A DNA stretch of 64,000 nucleotides from NCBI RefSeq assembly GCF_008064665.1, contig NZ_VRZA01000002.1:434001-498000 (forward strand). Reading direction: 5' to 3'. Below are positions 55,538 to 63,236 of this stretch, piece after piece (the first letter of the stretch is position 1; the number at the start of each line of letters is the position of its first letter). A model generated the notes under the pieces. That model ran no database searches. It worked only from the letters and a program-made list of their open reading frames with translations, and was not told where the DNA came from. Position numbers and translations under genes: made by a program. Source of the stretch: Parahaliea maris. GTDB taxonomy: Bacteria > Pseudomonadota > Gammaproteobacteria > Pseudomonadales > Halieaceae.

Positions 55538-57250
55538 ATGGCAGCAGGACAGCAGTGGGATTACAGCTTTGATGTGGTGGTCGTCGGTTCCGGCAACGGT
55601 GGCCAGACGGCCGCCCTGTGTAGCTATGAAATGGGGGCCCGCGACGTCCTGGTGGTGGAAAAGTCGAATCTTTACGGCGGTACCAGTTCCATTTCCGGTG
55701 GCGGCGTATGGATTCCGTGCAATCGCTACGCGAGGGAACAGGGCGCAGAGGACTCCATCGAAGATGCGCGCAAGTACTTGCGCCAGTTGATCACCGAAGA
55801 GGAAGTGCCCGACTACCAGCTCGACGCCTATCTCGAGAACGGGCCCAAGATGGTCGAGTTCCTGCATCAGCGCACCCGGGTCCGCTACGTGTCCCTGGCC
55901 CATTACCCGGATTACTACACCAACCTGGACGGCTCCCGTGAGGGGCATCGCTCCATGGAACCGGAAACCTTCAATGCCGACGAACTCGGTGAGGAGTGGC
56001 GCCGCTTGCGCCGGACCCATCCAATGATGCACCTGGGCGGGTTGATCGGTATTACCCAGGTCGAGGCGGCATTGTTGGTTGGGCAGCAACCAGGCTGGTG
56101 GAAAACCGCCGCCAGGCTGGTACTGGATTACCTGCTGGACATTCCCTGGCGCCTGAAAGACAAATTCCACCGCCGTCTCGCGACGGGCTGTGCCGGTGTG
56201 GCGCGCCTGCGCGCTTCCCTGCAGGACCGGGATATTCCCCTGTGGTTGAACACCGCAATGACCCGGGTGATCGACGAGGACGGCAAAGTTCTGGGTATTG
56301 AAGTGGAGCGGGGCGGCCAGACCCTGCGTATCCAGGCGCGCAAGGCGGTCATCCTGGCGGCGGGCGGTTTCGAACACAACCAGGCCATGCGCGAGCAATA
56401 CCTGCCACAACCTACTGATCACCGCTGGAGCGCGGGCGCGCAGGAGAACACCGGCGACGCTATCCGCGAGGGCATCCGCCTGGGGGCGAAGATGCACCGC
56501 ATGAACGAGGCCTGGTGGTGCAACACAATTTCCGTGCCCGGCGAGGAGATACCCCGCCTGAGCATCATGGAAAAGTCCTACCCGGGCTCTGTGGTGGTGA
56601 ACCCCGCCGGGGAACGCTTTGGTAACGAATCCCAGAATTACATGGCGTTCCAGCACGAAACCTTTCGCAAGCACAGCGAGACCTACCCCTGCAGCCCCAG
56701 CTGGCAGGTGTTCGACGCCAATTTCCGCGCGCGGTATTTTGTCGGGCCACTGTACAACAGCAAATTCCGGCCGGACTGGATGTTGCCGGGGCGCTACGAG
56801 CAGGAGGGCTTTTTCGCCAAGGCCGACACCATTCCCGAGCTTGCCCGCAAGATCAATGTCGACCCGGATGGCCTGCAAAAAACCGTCGACAAGATGAACG
56901 AATACGCCCGCACGGGGGTCGACCTGGACTGCCAGCGTGGCGATGCGGCCTACGATCGCTACTACGGCGATCCGCGTTTTTCACCCAATCCCTGCCTGGG
57001 ACCAGTGGACACCGCCCCGTATTATGCAATGAAGGTTGATCCGGGCGACTTCGGAACCCAGGGGGGTATGGTCATCAATGCAGATGCCCAGGTACTCCGG
57101 GAAGACGGTTCAGTGATTGCAGGGCTTTATGCTATCGGCAACTGCAGCGCGCCGACACTGCCCTGTTATCCCGGCCCGGGTTCGACCCTGGGGCCGGCCA
57201 TGACCTTTGCCTACCAGGCCGCCAAGGCCATTACCGGCTACCGCGACTGA
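55538..57250 (+). CDS. FAD-dependent 3-ketosteroid delta-1-dehydrogenase-like protein
   Basis: A 570-residue flavoprotein of the fumarate reductase/KstD superfamily. It has the FAD-binding VVVVGSGNGGQTAAL near residues 13-27, YGGTSSISGGGVWIPCN near the flavin, and the C-terminal GLYAIGNCSAPTLPCYPGPGSTLGPAMTFAY (ends GLYAIGNCSA and PGSTLGPAMTF) seen in KstD-type enzymes. ATG at 55538 fits GCGAGG and the start of the fold. The steroid substrate is not proven. No other steroid genes are in the window. Confidence 0.88.
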   Translation: MAAGQQWDYSFDVVVVGSGNGGQTAALCSYEMGARDVLVVEKSNLYGGTSSISGGGVWIPCNRYAREQGAEDSIEDARKYLRQLITEEEVPDYQLDAYLENGPKMVEFLHQRTRVRYVSLAHYPDYYTNLDGSREGHRSMEPETFNADELGEEWRRLRRTHPMMHLGGLIGITQVEAALLVGQQPGWWKTAARLVLDYLLDIPWRLKDKFHRRLATGCAGVARLRASLQDRDIPLWLNTAMTRVIDEDGKVLGIEVERGGQTLRIQARKAVILAAGGFEHNQAMREQYLPQPTDHRWSAGAQENTGDAIREGIRLGAKMHRMNEAWWCNTISVPGEEIPRLSIMEKSYPGSVVVNPAGERFGNESQNYMAFQHETFRKHSETYPCSPSWQVFDANFRARYFVGPLYNSKFRPDWMLPGRYEQEGFFAKADTIPELARKINVDPDGLQKTVDKMNEYARTGVDLDCQRGDAAYDRYYGDPRFSPNPCLGPVDTAPYYAMKVDPGDFGTQGGMVINADAQVLREDGSVIAGLYAIGNCSAPTLPCYPGPGSTLGPAMTFAYQAAKAITGYRD

Positions 57251-57273
57251 GTAGGCTTTTAGCGCAGGGCCAG

Positions 57274-57858
57274 TCAGCGCAGGGCCAGTGCCAGCACCAG
57301 CAGGGTGCTGGCACAACTCCAGGATCCCACGATGCGGATACCGATACGCTGCCAGGGCCGGCGTAACAGTTCCACCAGGCCGGCGATAACAATCAGGGCG
57401 ATCGCCGCGCCCACCCAGCAACCCAGCAGGGCGGCAAAGGTCTGCTGGCGGCTGAGTCCCACATCGACCCCGGAATCGAGTCCGATCACCAGGCCCAGCA
57501 GGGCGCCCAGCACGGTGAATACCAGCAGCGGCAATTTCCACTGTAGCGCCACCAGCAGGCCGCAGAGCAAACCGCTGAGCAACAGCAATTGCTCCAGCGG
57601 CAGTCCGGTGCTCACCTCCAATCCGGCCAGGGTCAGGCCGAGGGCGAGTGTGAGCAGGAAAGGGGGGTAGGCCCGACGCATCGCGCTCACACCGCATTGC
57701 CCTACCAGCAGGGCAAAGGTGAGCAGTGCGAGGGCGTGGGGCAGCACCATCACCGGGTGCAGCAAACCGCCGTAGAAGTGGCCGATACCCTCAATCGGGC
57801 TGTGGGCAAAGGCCAGTTGGGGTAGCAGGCTCCCCAGGGCCAGCAACCAGCGCTTCAT
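57274..57858 (-). CDS. HupE/UreJ family membrane protein, degenerate paralogue
   Basis: A 194-residue protein with a signal sequence (LLALGSLLPQLAFA) and six hydrophobic segments. It keeps GHFYGGLLHPVMVLPHALAL in the first half but lacks the second histidine cluster (HGHAHG) found in its neighbour; the equivalent place reads GLVIGLDSGVDVG. Translation follows the neighbour without gap (stop at 57859, start at 57858). Family members are nickel or cobalt permeases of hydrogenase/urease loci; here neither is present. It may be a partner or a decayed copy. Confidence 0.82.
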   Translation of the reverse strand: MKRWLLALGSLLPQLAFAHSPIEGIGHFYGGLLHPVMVLPHALALLTFALLVGQCGVSAMRRAYPPFLLTLALGLTLAGLEVSTGLPLEQLLLLSGLLCGLLVALQWKLPLLVFTVLGALLGLVIGLDSGVDVGLSRQQTFAALLGCWVGAAIALIVIAGLVELLRRPWQRIGIRIVGSWSCASTLLVLALALR

Positions 57859-58452
57859 TCAGAGTGCGCGTGCCAGGAACAGGGCGCCGGCACAGGCGAT
57901 CACGGCGCCGCCGGCACGTACCAGGGGCTTGCCAAGGCGCAGGCTGGTGAGCATGCCAAAGGCAATGCCCGCCAGGTGCAGCAGGCCGGTGGAGAGCACA
58001 AACCCTACGCTGTAGGCCAGCGGGCTGGCCGAGTGCGGCAACTCTGTGCCGTGGGCATGGCCGTGAAAAATCGCAAAAATGCCCACCATCACGGCCGCGA
58101 TTGCCAGCGGCGGCCTGGCGGCCAGCAGCACCATCAGGCCGAGGACCAGCGCCGAGCCGGCGATGCCGATTTCCACGCCCGGCAGGTGGATGCCCGCTAC
58201 CCCCAGGGCACCGCCAAGCGCCATTACCATGGGAAATACCACCGGCAACACCCAGATTGCCGGCCGCCCCAGGAAGGCTCCCCATAAGCCAACCGCGACC
58301 ATCGCCGCGACGTGATCCCAGCCCATCAGCGGGTGGAGAAAACCGCTGCTGAATCCACCGGCGATGTCTGTGGGGGCATGGGCGCTGGCGCCACTGGCTA
58401 ACAACAGGAGCGCGCCGGCGAAAACGGCGTGAGCAGGGAAGCGGGAGTTCAT
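57859..58452 (-). CDS. HupE/UreJ family metal permease
   Basis: A 197-residue membrane protein with signal peptide, the HPLMGWDH motif (residues 40-47) and the second histidine cluster HGHAHG (His130, His132, His134), both typical of HupE/UreJ permeases for nickel or cobalt. The pair with the next gene looks like a tandem duplicate with unequal conservation. No hydrogenase, urease or cobalamin genes are in the window. Confidence 0.9.
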   Translation of the reverse strand: MNSRFPAHAVFAGALLLLASGASAHAPTDIAGGFSSGFLHPLMGWDHVAAMVAVGLWGAFLGRPAIWVLPVVFPMVMALGGALGVAGIHLPGVEIGIAGSALVLGLMVLLAARPPLAIAAVMVGIFAIFHGHAHGTELPHSASPLAYSVGFVLSTGLLHLAGIAFGMLTSLRLGKPLVRAGGAVIACAGALFLARAL

Positions 58453-58501
58453 TTGTTACGGCCTTTTTACAGTGTGGGCGGGTGTGGGCGATCGAGCTGC
58501 A

Positions 58502-59440
58502 TCATACCCAATTCAAGGTATCGGTGTCAGGCTTGTCGTGGGCGCTGAGCAGGCAGTCGAGCAGCGTTTTGACAATCCGGTTGGGTGGTGGTGAGCGGCG
58601 CAGGATGGCGCTGAATTCACAGACGTATTGAAAGGTCTCCGGGAGCAGGGCGCGCATTTGCCCCCTGGCCTCGAAGGCCGCTGCGTAATGTGCCGGCAGG
58701 TAGCCCACGTAGGCCCCCGACAGCACCAGGTGGGCCACGGCTTCCTGGTCGTAGGCAGTGGCCTGGCGCTGCTGGCCCAACTGGCGTGTCACCTCCATGT
58801 TGGGGCTGTGATAACCGATGCCCACGTACTTGCTGTGGCGTACGGCGTCGGCGTCCGGTGGCCGTGTAAAGAGCGGGTGGCCGGGCCCGCAGTAGAGGTA
58901 CATCTGCTCCCGGAACAGGGGGAAGTAACGCAGGCTGGCGGAGGGGCGGTGCTCCGGAATGATACCGATGTGATAGCGCCCCTCGATGACACCGCGCTCG
59001 ATGGCGTTAATGGGCTCCACATGCAGTTGCGGGTGCACATCGGGCGCCTGCTGGTCGAATTGTCCCAGCGCGGTGGCGATCCTGCAGTCGGGGTTGGAGG
59101 CGGTCTTGTCGAACAGGGCCAGCGTGACATTACCGGTCAACTGCCGGTGCAGGTCGTTCACCTCGTGCTGGAAGTCCTCCATCGCCGACATCATTTTTTG
59201 CGCACTGCTGTGGACCTGCTGTCCCTCGGTGGTGAGGGCGAAACCGCCGCGACCGCGGCGGCAAAGGGTCACCCCGAGGCGGGTTTCCAGGTCCTTGATA
59301 TGGCGTGAAATGGTGGAGCGATTGATATTCAGCTCCAGCTCCGCCGCGGCGAAGCCGCCGCAGGCGACCACGGCGCGAAATACCCGCAGCAGGCGCAGGT
59401 CGTTGTCGGTCACGGTGCCGAGGAGGGCGCGTTTCTTCAT
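58502..59440 (-). CDS. LysR family transcriptional regulator
   Basis: The 312-residue protein has the N-terminal helix-turn-helix (about 14-70; VACGGFAAAELELNINRSTISRH, cited by GGFAAAELELN and RSTISRH) and a periplasmic-binding-protein-like C-terminal domain. It is divergent from the omega-aminotransferase/AEC permease pair with inverted AGTTTC/GAAACT boxes between, so it most likely controls that pair. Confidence 0.92.
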   Translation of the reverse strand: MKKRALLGTVTDNDLRLLRVFRAVVACGGFAAAELELNINRSTISRHIKDLETRLGVTLCRRGRGGFALTTEGQQVHSSAQKMMSAMEDFQHEVNDLHRQLTGNVTLALFDKTASNPDCRIATALGQFDQQAPDVHPQLHVEPINAIERGVIEGRYHIGIIPEHRPSASLRYFPLFREQMYLYCGPGHPLFTRPPDADAVRHSKYVGIGYHSPNMEVTRQLGQQRQATAYDQEAVAHLVLSGAYVGYLPAHYAAAFEARGQMRALLPETFQYVCEFSAILRRSPPPNRIVKTLLDCLLSAHDKPDTDTLNWV

Positions 59441-59460
59441 CGTGCTGGCCGTCTGGTAAA

Positions 59461-59510
59461 AGTTTCATGATAACGAAACTATAGGTTCTCAATCATTAAT
59501 TTATGAAACT
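59461..59510. promoter_or_regulatory. LysR-type operator candidate
   Basis: AGTTTC at 59461-59466 and GAAACT at 59475-59480 form an inverted repeat with an 8-base spacer; a third GAAACT is at 59505-59510. The 8-mers AGTTTCAT (59461) and ATGAAACT (59503) are exact inverses. These lie between divergent lysR and aminotransferase genes, where a LysR tetramer would be expected to bind. Confidence 0.6.
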
Positions 59511-59560
59511 AATGCCGGGCCCTAGAATGGGTGTTTTTCCACCACTGGACCAGGAAGGCC

Positions 59561-60898
59561 ATGACCCAGATGCCAGACACCCAACACCTCACCCGCGCGC
59601 AACTGGAAGCGCACTGGATGCCCTATACCGGCAACCGGCAGTTCAAGGACGACCCGCGCATGATTGTCGCGGCAGAGGGCTGCTATTACATCGACGACCG
59701 CGGTCGCAGGGTCCTCGATGGCCTCTCCGGCCTGTGGTGCAGTGGCGCCGGCCACAACCGCGCCGAGATTACCGAGGCCGTCCACCGCCAGATGCAGACC
59801 CTCGACTACTCACCGGCTTTCCAGTTTGGCCAGCCGCGCTCCTTTGAACTCGCCAACCGCATCAAGTCGCTGACCCCGGACGGGCTGGACTACGTATTCT
59901 TCACCAACTCCGGCTCCGAGTGCGCCGACACCGCCCTGAAGATGGCGCGGGCCTACTGGCGCCTCAAGGGCCAGCCGACCAAGACCAAGCTCATCGGCCG
60001 CTCCAAGGGCTATCACGGGGTGAATTTCGGCGGCATCTCGGTCGGGGGTATCGGCGCCAATCGCAAGCTGTTCGGGCAGGGCGTGGACGCGGACCACCTT
60101 TCCCACACCCTGCTGCCGGAAAACGTGTTCACCCGCGGCATGCCGGCCGCTGGCTGGCAACTGGCCGACGAGCTGCTGGAACTGATTGCACTCCACGATG
60201 CGTCCAATATCGCCGCGGTGATCGTCGAGCCCATGGCCGGCTCCGCGGGGGTAATCCCGCCACCGGCGGGCTACCTCAAGCGCCTGCGTGAGATCTGCAA
60301 CGCCCATGACATCCTGTTGATCTTCGACGAGGTGATCACCGGCTTCGGCCGCTGTGGAGCCATGACCGGGGCCGAGGCCTTTGGTGTGGTGCCGGACATC
60401 ATGAATGTGGCCAAGCAGTTGACCAATGGCGCCATTCCCATGGGGGCTGTAATCGCGAAAGACGATATCTACCAGACCTTTATGGCCCAGGGCGGGCCGG
60501 AGTACATGCTCGAGTTCCCCCACGGTTACACCTACTCGGCCCATCCAGTCGCCTGCGCCGCGGCCATCGCTGCTCTGGATGTGCTGGAACAGGAGCAGTT
60601 GCCGGCACGGGTGGCTGAACTCGCGCCCTATTTCGAGAACGGGCTGCACACCCTGCAGGGTGCTCCCCACGTCAGCGACGTGCGCAACTTCGGTTTCGCC
60701 GGCGCCCTGCAACTGCAGGCCTATCCCGGTGAGCCCGCGCGGCGTCCCTACGAGGTGGCGATGAAGATGTGGGAGAAAGGCTTCTACGTGCGCTACGGTG
60801 GCGACACCATCCAGCTGGGCCTGCCCTTTGTTATCGAGAAGGACGAGATCGACAGTCTGCTCAGTGCCCTCGGCGAGACCCTGCAGGAACTGGCATAA
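59561..60898 (+). CDS. Class III omega-amino acid--pyruvate aminotransferase
   Basis: A 445-residue PLP enzyme that moves the amino group of an omega-amino acid such as beta-alanine to pyruvate. The PLP lysine Lys285 is in NVAKQLTNGAIPMGAV; other parts are FTNSGSECADTALKMAR, GRSKGYHGVNFGG and IFDEVITGFGR. It starts LTRAQLEAHWMPYTGNRQFK like the Pseudomonas enzyme. ATG at 59561 with AGGAAGG upstream is preferred to 59531. Together with the AEC permease it may handle uptake and breakdown of an amino compound. Confidence 0.92.
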   Translation: MTQMPDTQHLTRAQLEAHWMPYTGNRQFKDDPRMIVAAEGCYYIDDRGRRVLDGLSGLWCSGAGHNRAEITEAVHRQMQTLDYSPAFQFGQPRSFELANRIKSLTPDGLDYVFFTNSGSECADTALKMARAYWRLKGQPTKTKLIGRSKGYHGVNFGGISVGGIGANRKLFGQGVDADHLSHTLLPENVFTRGMPAAGWQLADELLELIALHDASNIAAVIVEPMAGSAGVIPPPAGYLKRLREICNAHDILLIFDEVITGFGRCGAMTGAEAFGVVPDIMNVAKQLTNGAIPMGAVIAKDDIYQTFMAQGGPEYMLEFPHGYTYSAHPVACAAAIAALDVLEQEQLPARVAELAPYFENGLHTLQGAPHVSDVRNFGFAGALQLQAYPGEPARRPYEVAMKMWEKGFYVRYGGDTIQLGLPFVIEKDEIDSLLSALGETLQELA

Positions 60899-60931
60899 TC
60901 GGGTTTTCAGCGCATTGGTTGTACTCCCGAA

Positions 60932-61900
60932 TTGGCGGATTCCGATTCCCTCAAACTGATCCTCACTGCGTTATCCGTTAGTGGCCCCACCTTCGGGTGG
61001 GTGCTGCTGGGGGTTCTGCTGCGCCGTGTCGGCCTGGTGAAACAGCAGCACGTCGACGCTATCGCCCGCCTGGCATTTAATGCGGCCCTGCCCCTGCTGC
61101 TGTTTATCAGCGCGGCAGCGGTGGACTACAGTCGGGTCACCGATGCCCGCTACCTGCTGGCGGGCATCGTGGCCACACTGTTGACCCTTGGCGCAAGTTG
61201 GATCTACTGCCGCTGGCGCGGTTTTGCCCTGGATGACACCGGCATTTTCATGCAGGCGTCCTATCGTTCCAATCTCGCCATTGTCGGTATCGCCCTGTGC
61301 CACGCGGCCTACGGTGAAGCCGGCCTGGCGCTGGCGGCCCTGCCGCTGGCGGTGATGACGGCGCTCTATAACGTATTGGCAGTAGCGGTTCTCAACGCCA
61401 CCCTCGGTGGCCAGCGTTCTCCCGGCGCGATGATCCTGGGCATGCTGCGCAACCCCTTGCTGATTGGTATCGCCCTCGGGGTCGCGGCGTCGCTGGCGAG
61501 CTGGCAGTTACCGCCACTGTTCACCCATGCCGGCGACGCGCTTTCCAATTACTTCCTGCCCCTGACCCTGGTGTCCATCGGCGGCGCCATCAAGCTCAAT
61601 ACCCTGCATCGCCTGGGCCGCCTGACCTGGGAGGCCGCCATTTGGCGGCTCTGTGTCGGGCCGGCGCTGGGTATGGCGGTGGCCCTGGGCATGGGTGTCG
61701 AAGGGCCGCCACTGGGTGTGCTGTTCCTGCTGCTGGCATCACCCGTGGCGGCGGCCAGCTTCGTGATGGTAGTGGCCGCCCGGGGCAACGGTACCCTGGC
61801 GGCGAACATCATTATTCTAACGACCCTGCTGTGCGGGCTGACCGCAACCGCGGGCTTTCTGCTGCTGGTGTGGCTGGGGTTGGTCGGGGAGGTGGTGTGA
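60932..61900 (+). CDS. AEC family transporter
   Basis: A 322-residue membrane protein with about ten hydrophobic segments, of the auxin efflux carrier family. It starts LILTALSVSGPTFGWVLLGVLLRRVG and has the FIMQASYRSNLAIVGIAL-type segment (here FMQASYRSNLAIVGIAL) and PLTLVSIGGAIKL. TTG at 60932 is the start, 33 bases after the aminotransferase. Its substrate is unknown; the operon context suggests an amino or organic acid. Confidence 0.88.
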   Translation: MADSDSLKLILTALSVSGPTFGWVLLGVLLRRVGLVKQQHVDAIARLAFNAALPLLLFISAAAVDYSRVTDARYLLAGIVATLLTLGASWIYCRWRGFALDDTGIFMQASYRSNLAIVGIALCHAAYGEAGLALAALPLAVMTALYNVLAVAVLNATLGGQRSPGAMILGMLRNPLLIGIALGVAASLASWQLPPLFTHAGDALSNYFLPLTLVSIGGAIKLNTLHRLGRLTWEAAIWRLCVGPALGMAVALGMGVEGPPLGVLFLLLASPVAAASFVMVVAARGNGTLAANIIILTTLLCGLTATAGFLLLVWLGLVGEVV

Positions 61901-61903
61901 TGC

Positions 61904-61928
61904 GCCCGGTCCCTGGTGGGGACCGGGC
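61904..61928. terminator. Bidirectional hairpin between AEC and acyl-CoA dehydrogenase genes
   Basis: Perfect 10-base stem GCCCGGTCCC/GGGACCGGGC with a TGGTG loop, in the 36-base gap between convergent genes. No T run on either side, so intrinsic termination is not certain. Confidence 0.6.
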
Positions 61929-61936
61929 AGGGGTTG

Positions 61937-63085
61937 TCAGCGGCCGAGAATCGAGCGAGCTACCAGCTCGCGCATGATCTCCGAGGTGCCGCCGTAGATG
62001 CGCTGGATACGCGCGTCGGTGTAGTAGCGGGAGATCGGGTACTCGGTGGTGTAGCCGTAGCCGCCGAACAGCTGCAGGCAGTCGTCGATGGTTTTGCACT
62101 GCATTTCGCAGGCGGCCAGCTTGAGCATGGCGGCCTTGTCGGCGGTCAGCTCGCCGCGACTGTACTCGTCGGCGCACTGTTCGTACAGGGCGCGATTGAG
62201 GGCGATCTCGGTGCGTACATCCGCCAGCTTGAAGCGGGTGTTCTGGAAACTGCTCACGCTCTGGCCAAAGGCCTTGCGTTCCTTCACGTACTCGACGGTG
62301 CACGCCAGCGCGCCCTCGGCAGCGGAGACGGCCTGGGCGGCGATACCGAGGCGCTCCCGGGGGAGCTCTTCCATCATGATCATGAAGCCCTTGTTCTCCT
62401 CTCCCAGCAGGGCGTTTGCAGGTACCCGTACGTCCTGGAAGAACAGCTGCGCAGTGTCGGAGGTGTGCTGGCCGATTTTCTCGATCTTCTTGCTCTTCTC
62501 GAAGCCGGGCAGGCTGGCATCCACCAGGAACAGGCTGGTGCCCTTGGCGCCCTTGCCCGGGTCGGTGAGGGCGGCAACGATGACCACGTCGGCGTGGATG
62601 CCGTTGGTGATGAAGATCTTGGAGCCGTTGATGACCCACTCGTCGCCGTCGCGTACCGCGGTGGTGCGAATACCCTGGACGTCGGAACCGGCGCCGGGTT
62701 CGGTCATGGCGAGTGCGCCCACGGCCTCACCGGTCACCATTTTGGTGAGCCACTGCTGCTTCTGTTCTTCGGTACCGTGGCGGCTGATGTAGGGCGCCAC
62801 GATGTTGGAGTGGATGCCGGTGCCGGTGGCGATACCGCCAAAGCCCATGGCAGAGAGCTCCTCGATCAGGGCCAGGGTGACGTGCGGCGTGGTACCGGCA
62901 CCGCCGTAGGCCTCGTCGACGTCGGGGCACAACAGGCCGGCTGCGCCGAGGGTGTGCCATAGCTCGCGGGGGACCAGGTGATCTTCTTCCCACTGCTCGA
63001 AATGGGGGGCAATCTCCTGCTCGAAGGCCCGGCGGGCCATGTCTCTGAACAGGGTCAACTCTTCTTTGTCCACGACGTACTCCAA
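61937..63085 (-). CDS. Acyl-CoA dehydrogenase
   Basis: A 382-residue FAD enzyme that oxidises acyl-CoA esters at the alpha-beta position. Seen are the FAD-domain parts ALAMTEPGAGSDVQGI and VINGSKIFITNGIHADV, the ERKAFGQSVSSFQ region, QLFGGYGYTTEYP, and the catalytic-base motif RIYGGTSEIMREL (glutamate after GGTS). Start is TTG at 63085, unusual and without a clear ribosome-binding site, but the family N-terminus begins there. The gene is divergent from an AraC-type regulator. Confidence 0.93.
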   Translation of the reverse strand: MEYVVDKEELTLFRDMARRAFEQEIAPHFEQWEEDHLVPRELWHTLGAAGLLCPDVDEAYGGAGTTPHVTLALIEELSAMGFGGIATGTGIHSNIVAPYISRHGTEEQKQQWLTKMVTGEAVGALAMTEPGAGSDVQGIRTTAVRDGDEWVINGSKIFITNGIHADVVIVAALTDPGKGAKGTSLFLVDASLPGFEKSKKIEKIGQHTSDTAQLFFQDVRVPANALLGEENKGFMIMMEELPRERLGIAAQAVSAAEGALACTVEYVKERKAFGQSVSSFQNTRFKLADVRTEIALNRALYEQCADEYSRGELTADKAAMLKLAACEMQCKTIDDCLQLFGGYGYTTEYPISRYYTDARIQRIYGGTSEIMRELVARSILGR

Positions 63086-63107
63086 ATGGTGAATTCAGGG
63101 GGGCAAA

Positions 63108-63119
63108 TTTTGCGCAAAA
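63108..63119. promoter_or_regulatory. 12-bp palindrome between acyl-CoA dehydrogenase and araC-type genes
   Basis: TTTTGCGCAAAA, a perfect palindrome just upstream of the dehydrogenase start, in the 151-base gap between divergent genes. It could bind a dimeric regulator; the AraC-type protein is the closest candidate, although AraC proteins usually prefer direct repeats. Confidence 0.45.
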
Positions 63120-63236
63120 GTGCCGGCCAAGACAATGACTCAACCCGCCAGTTTTTGATTATAGGTGACACTCGGTGGTTAAATCCTGCGCAGCAAGGGA
63201 ATAAACCCACAGCTATGAACCCGGATTTACCATTAA

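Noticed and set aside
55466-56878. 470-codon open frame opposite the KstD-like gene
   Set aside because: Antisense shadow without motifs.
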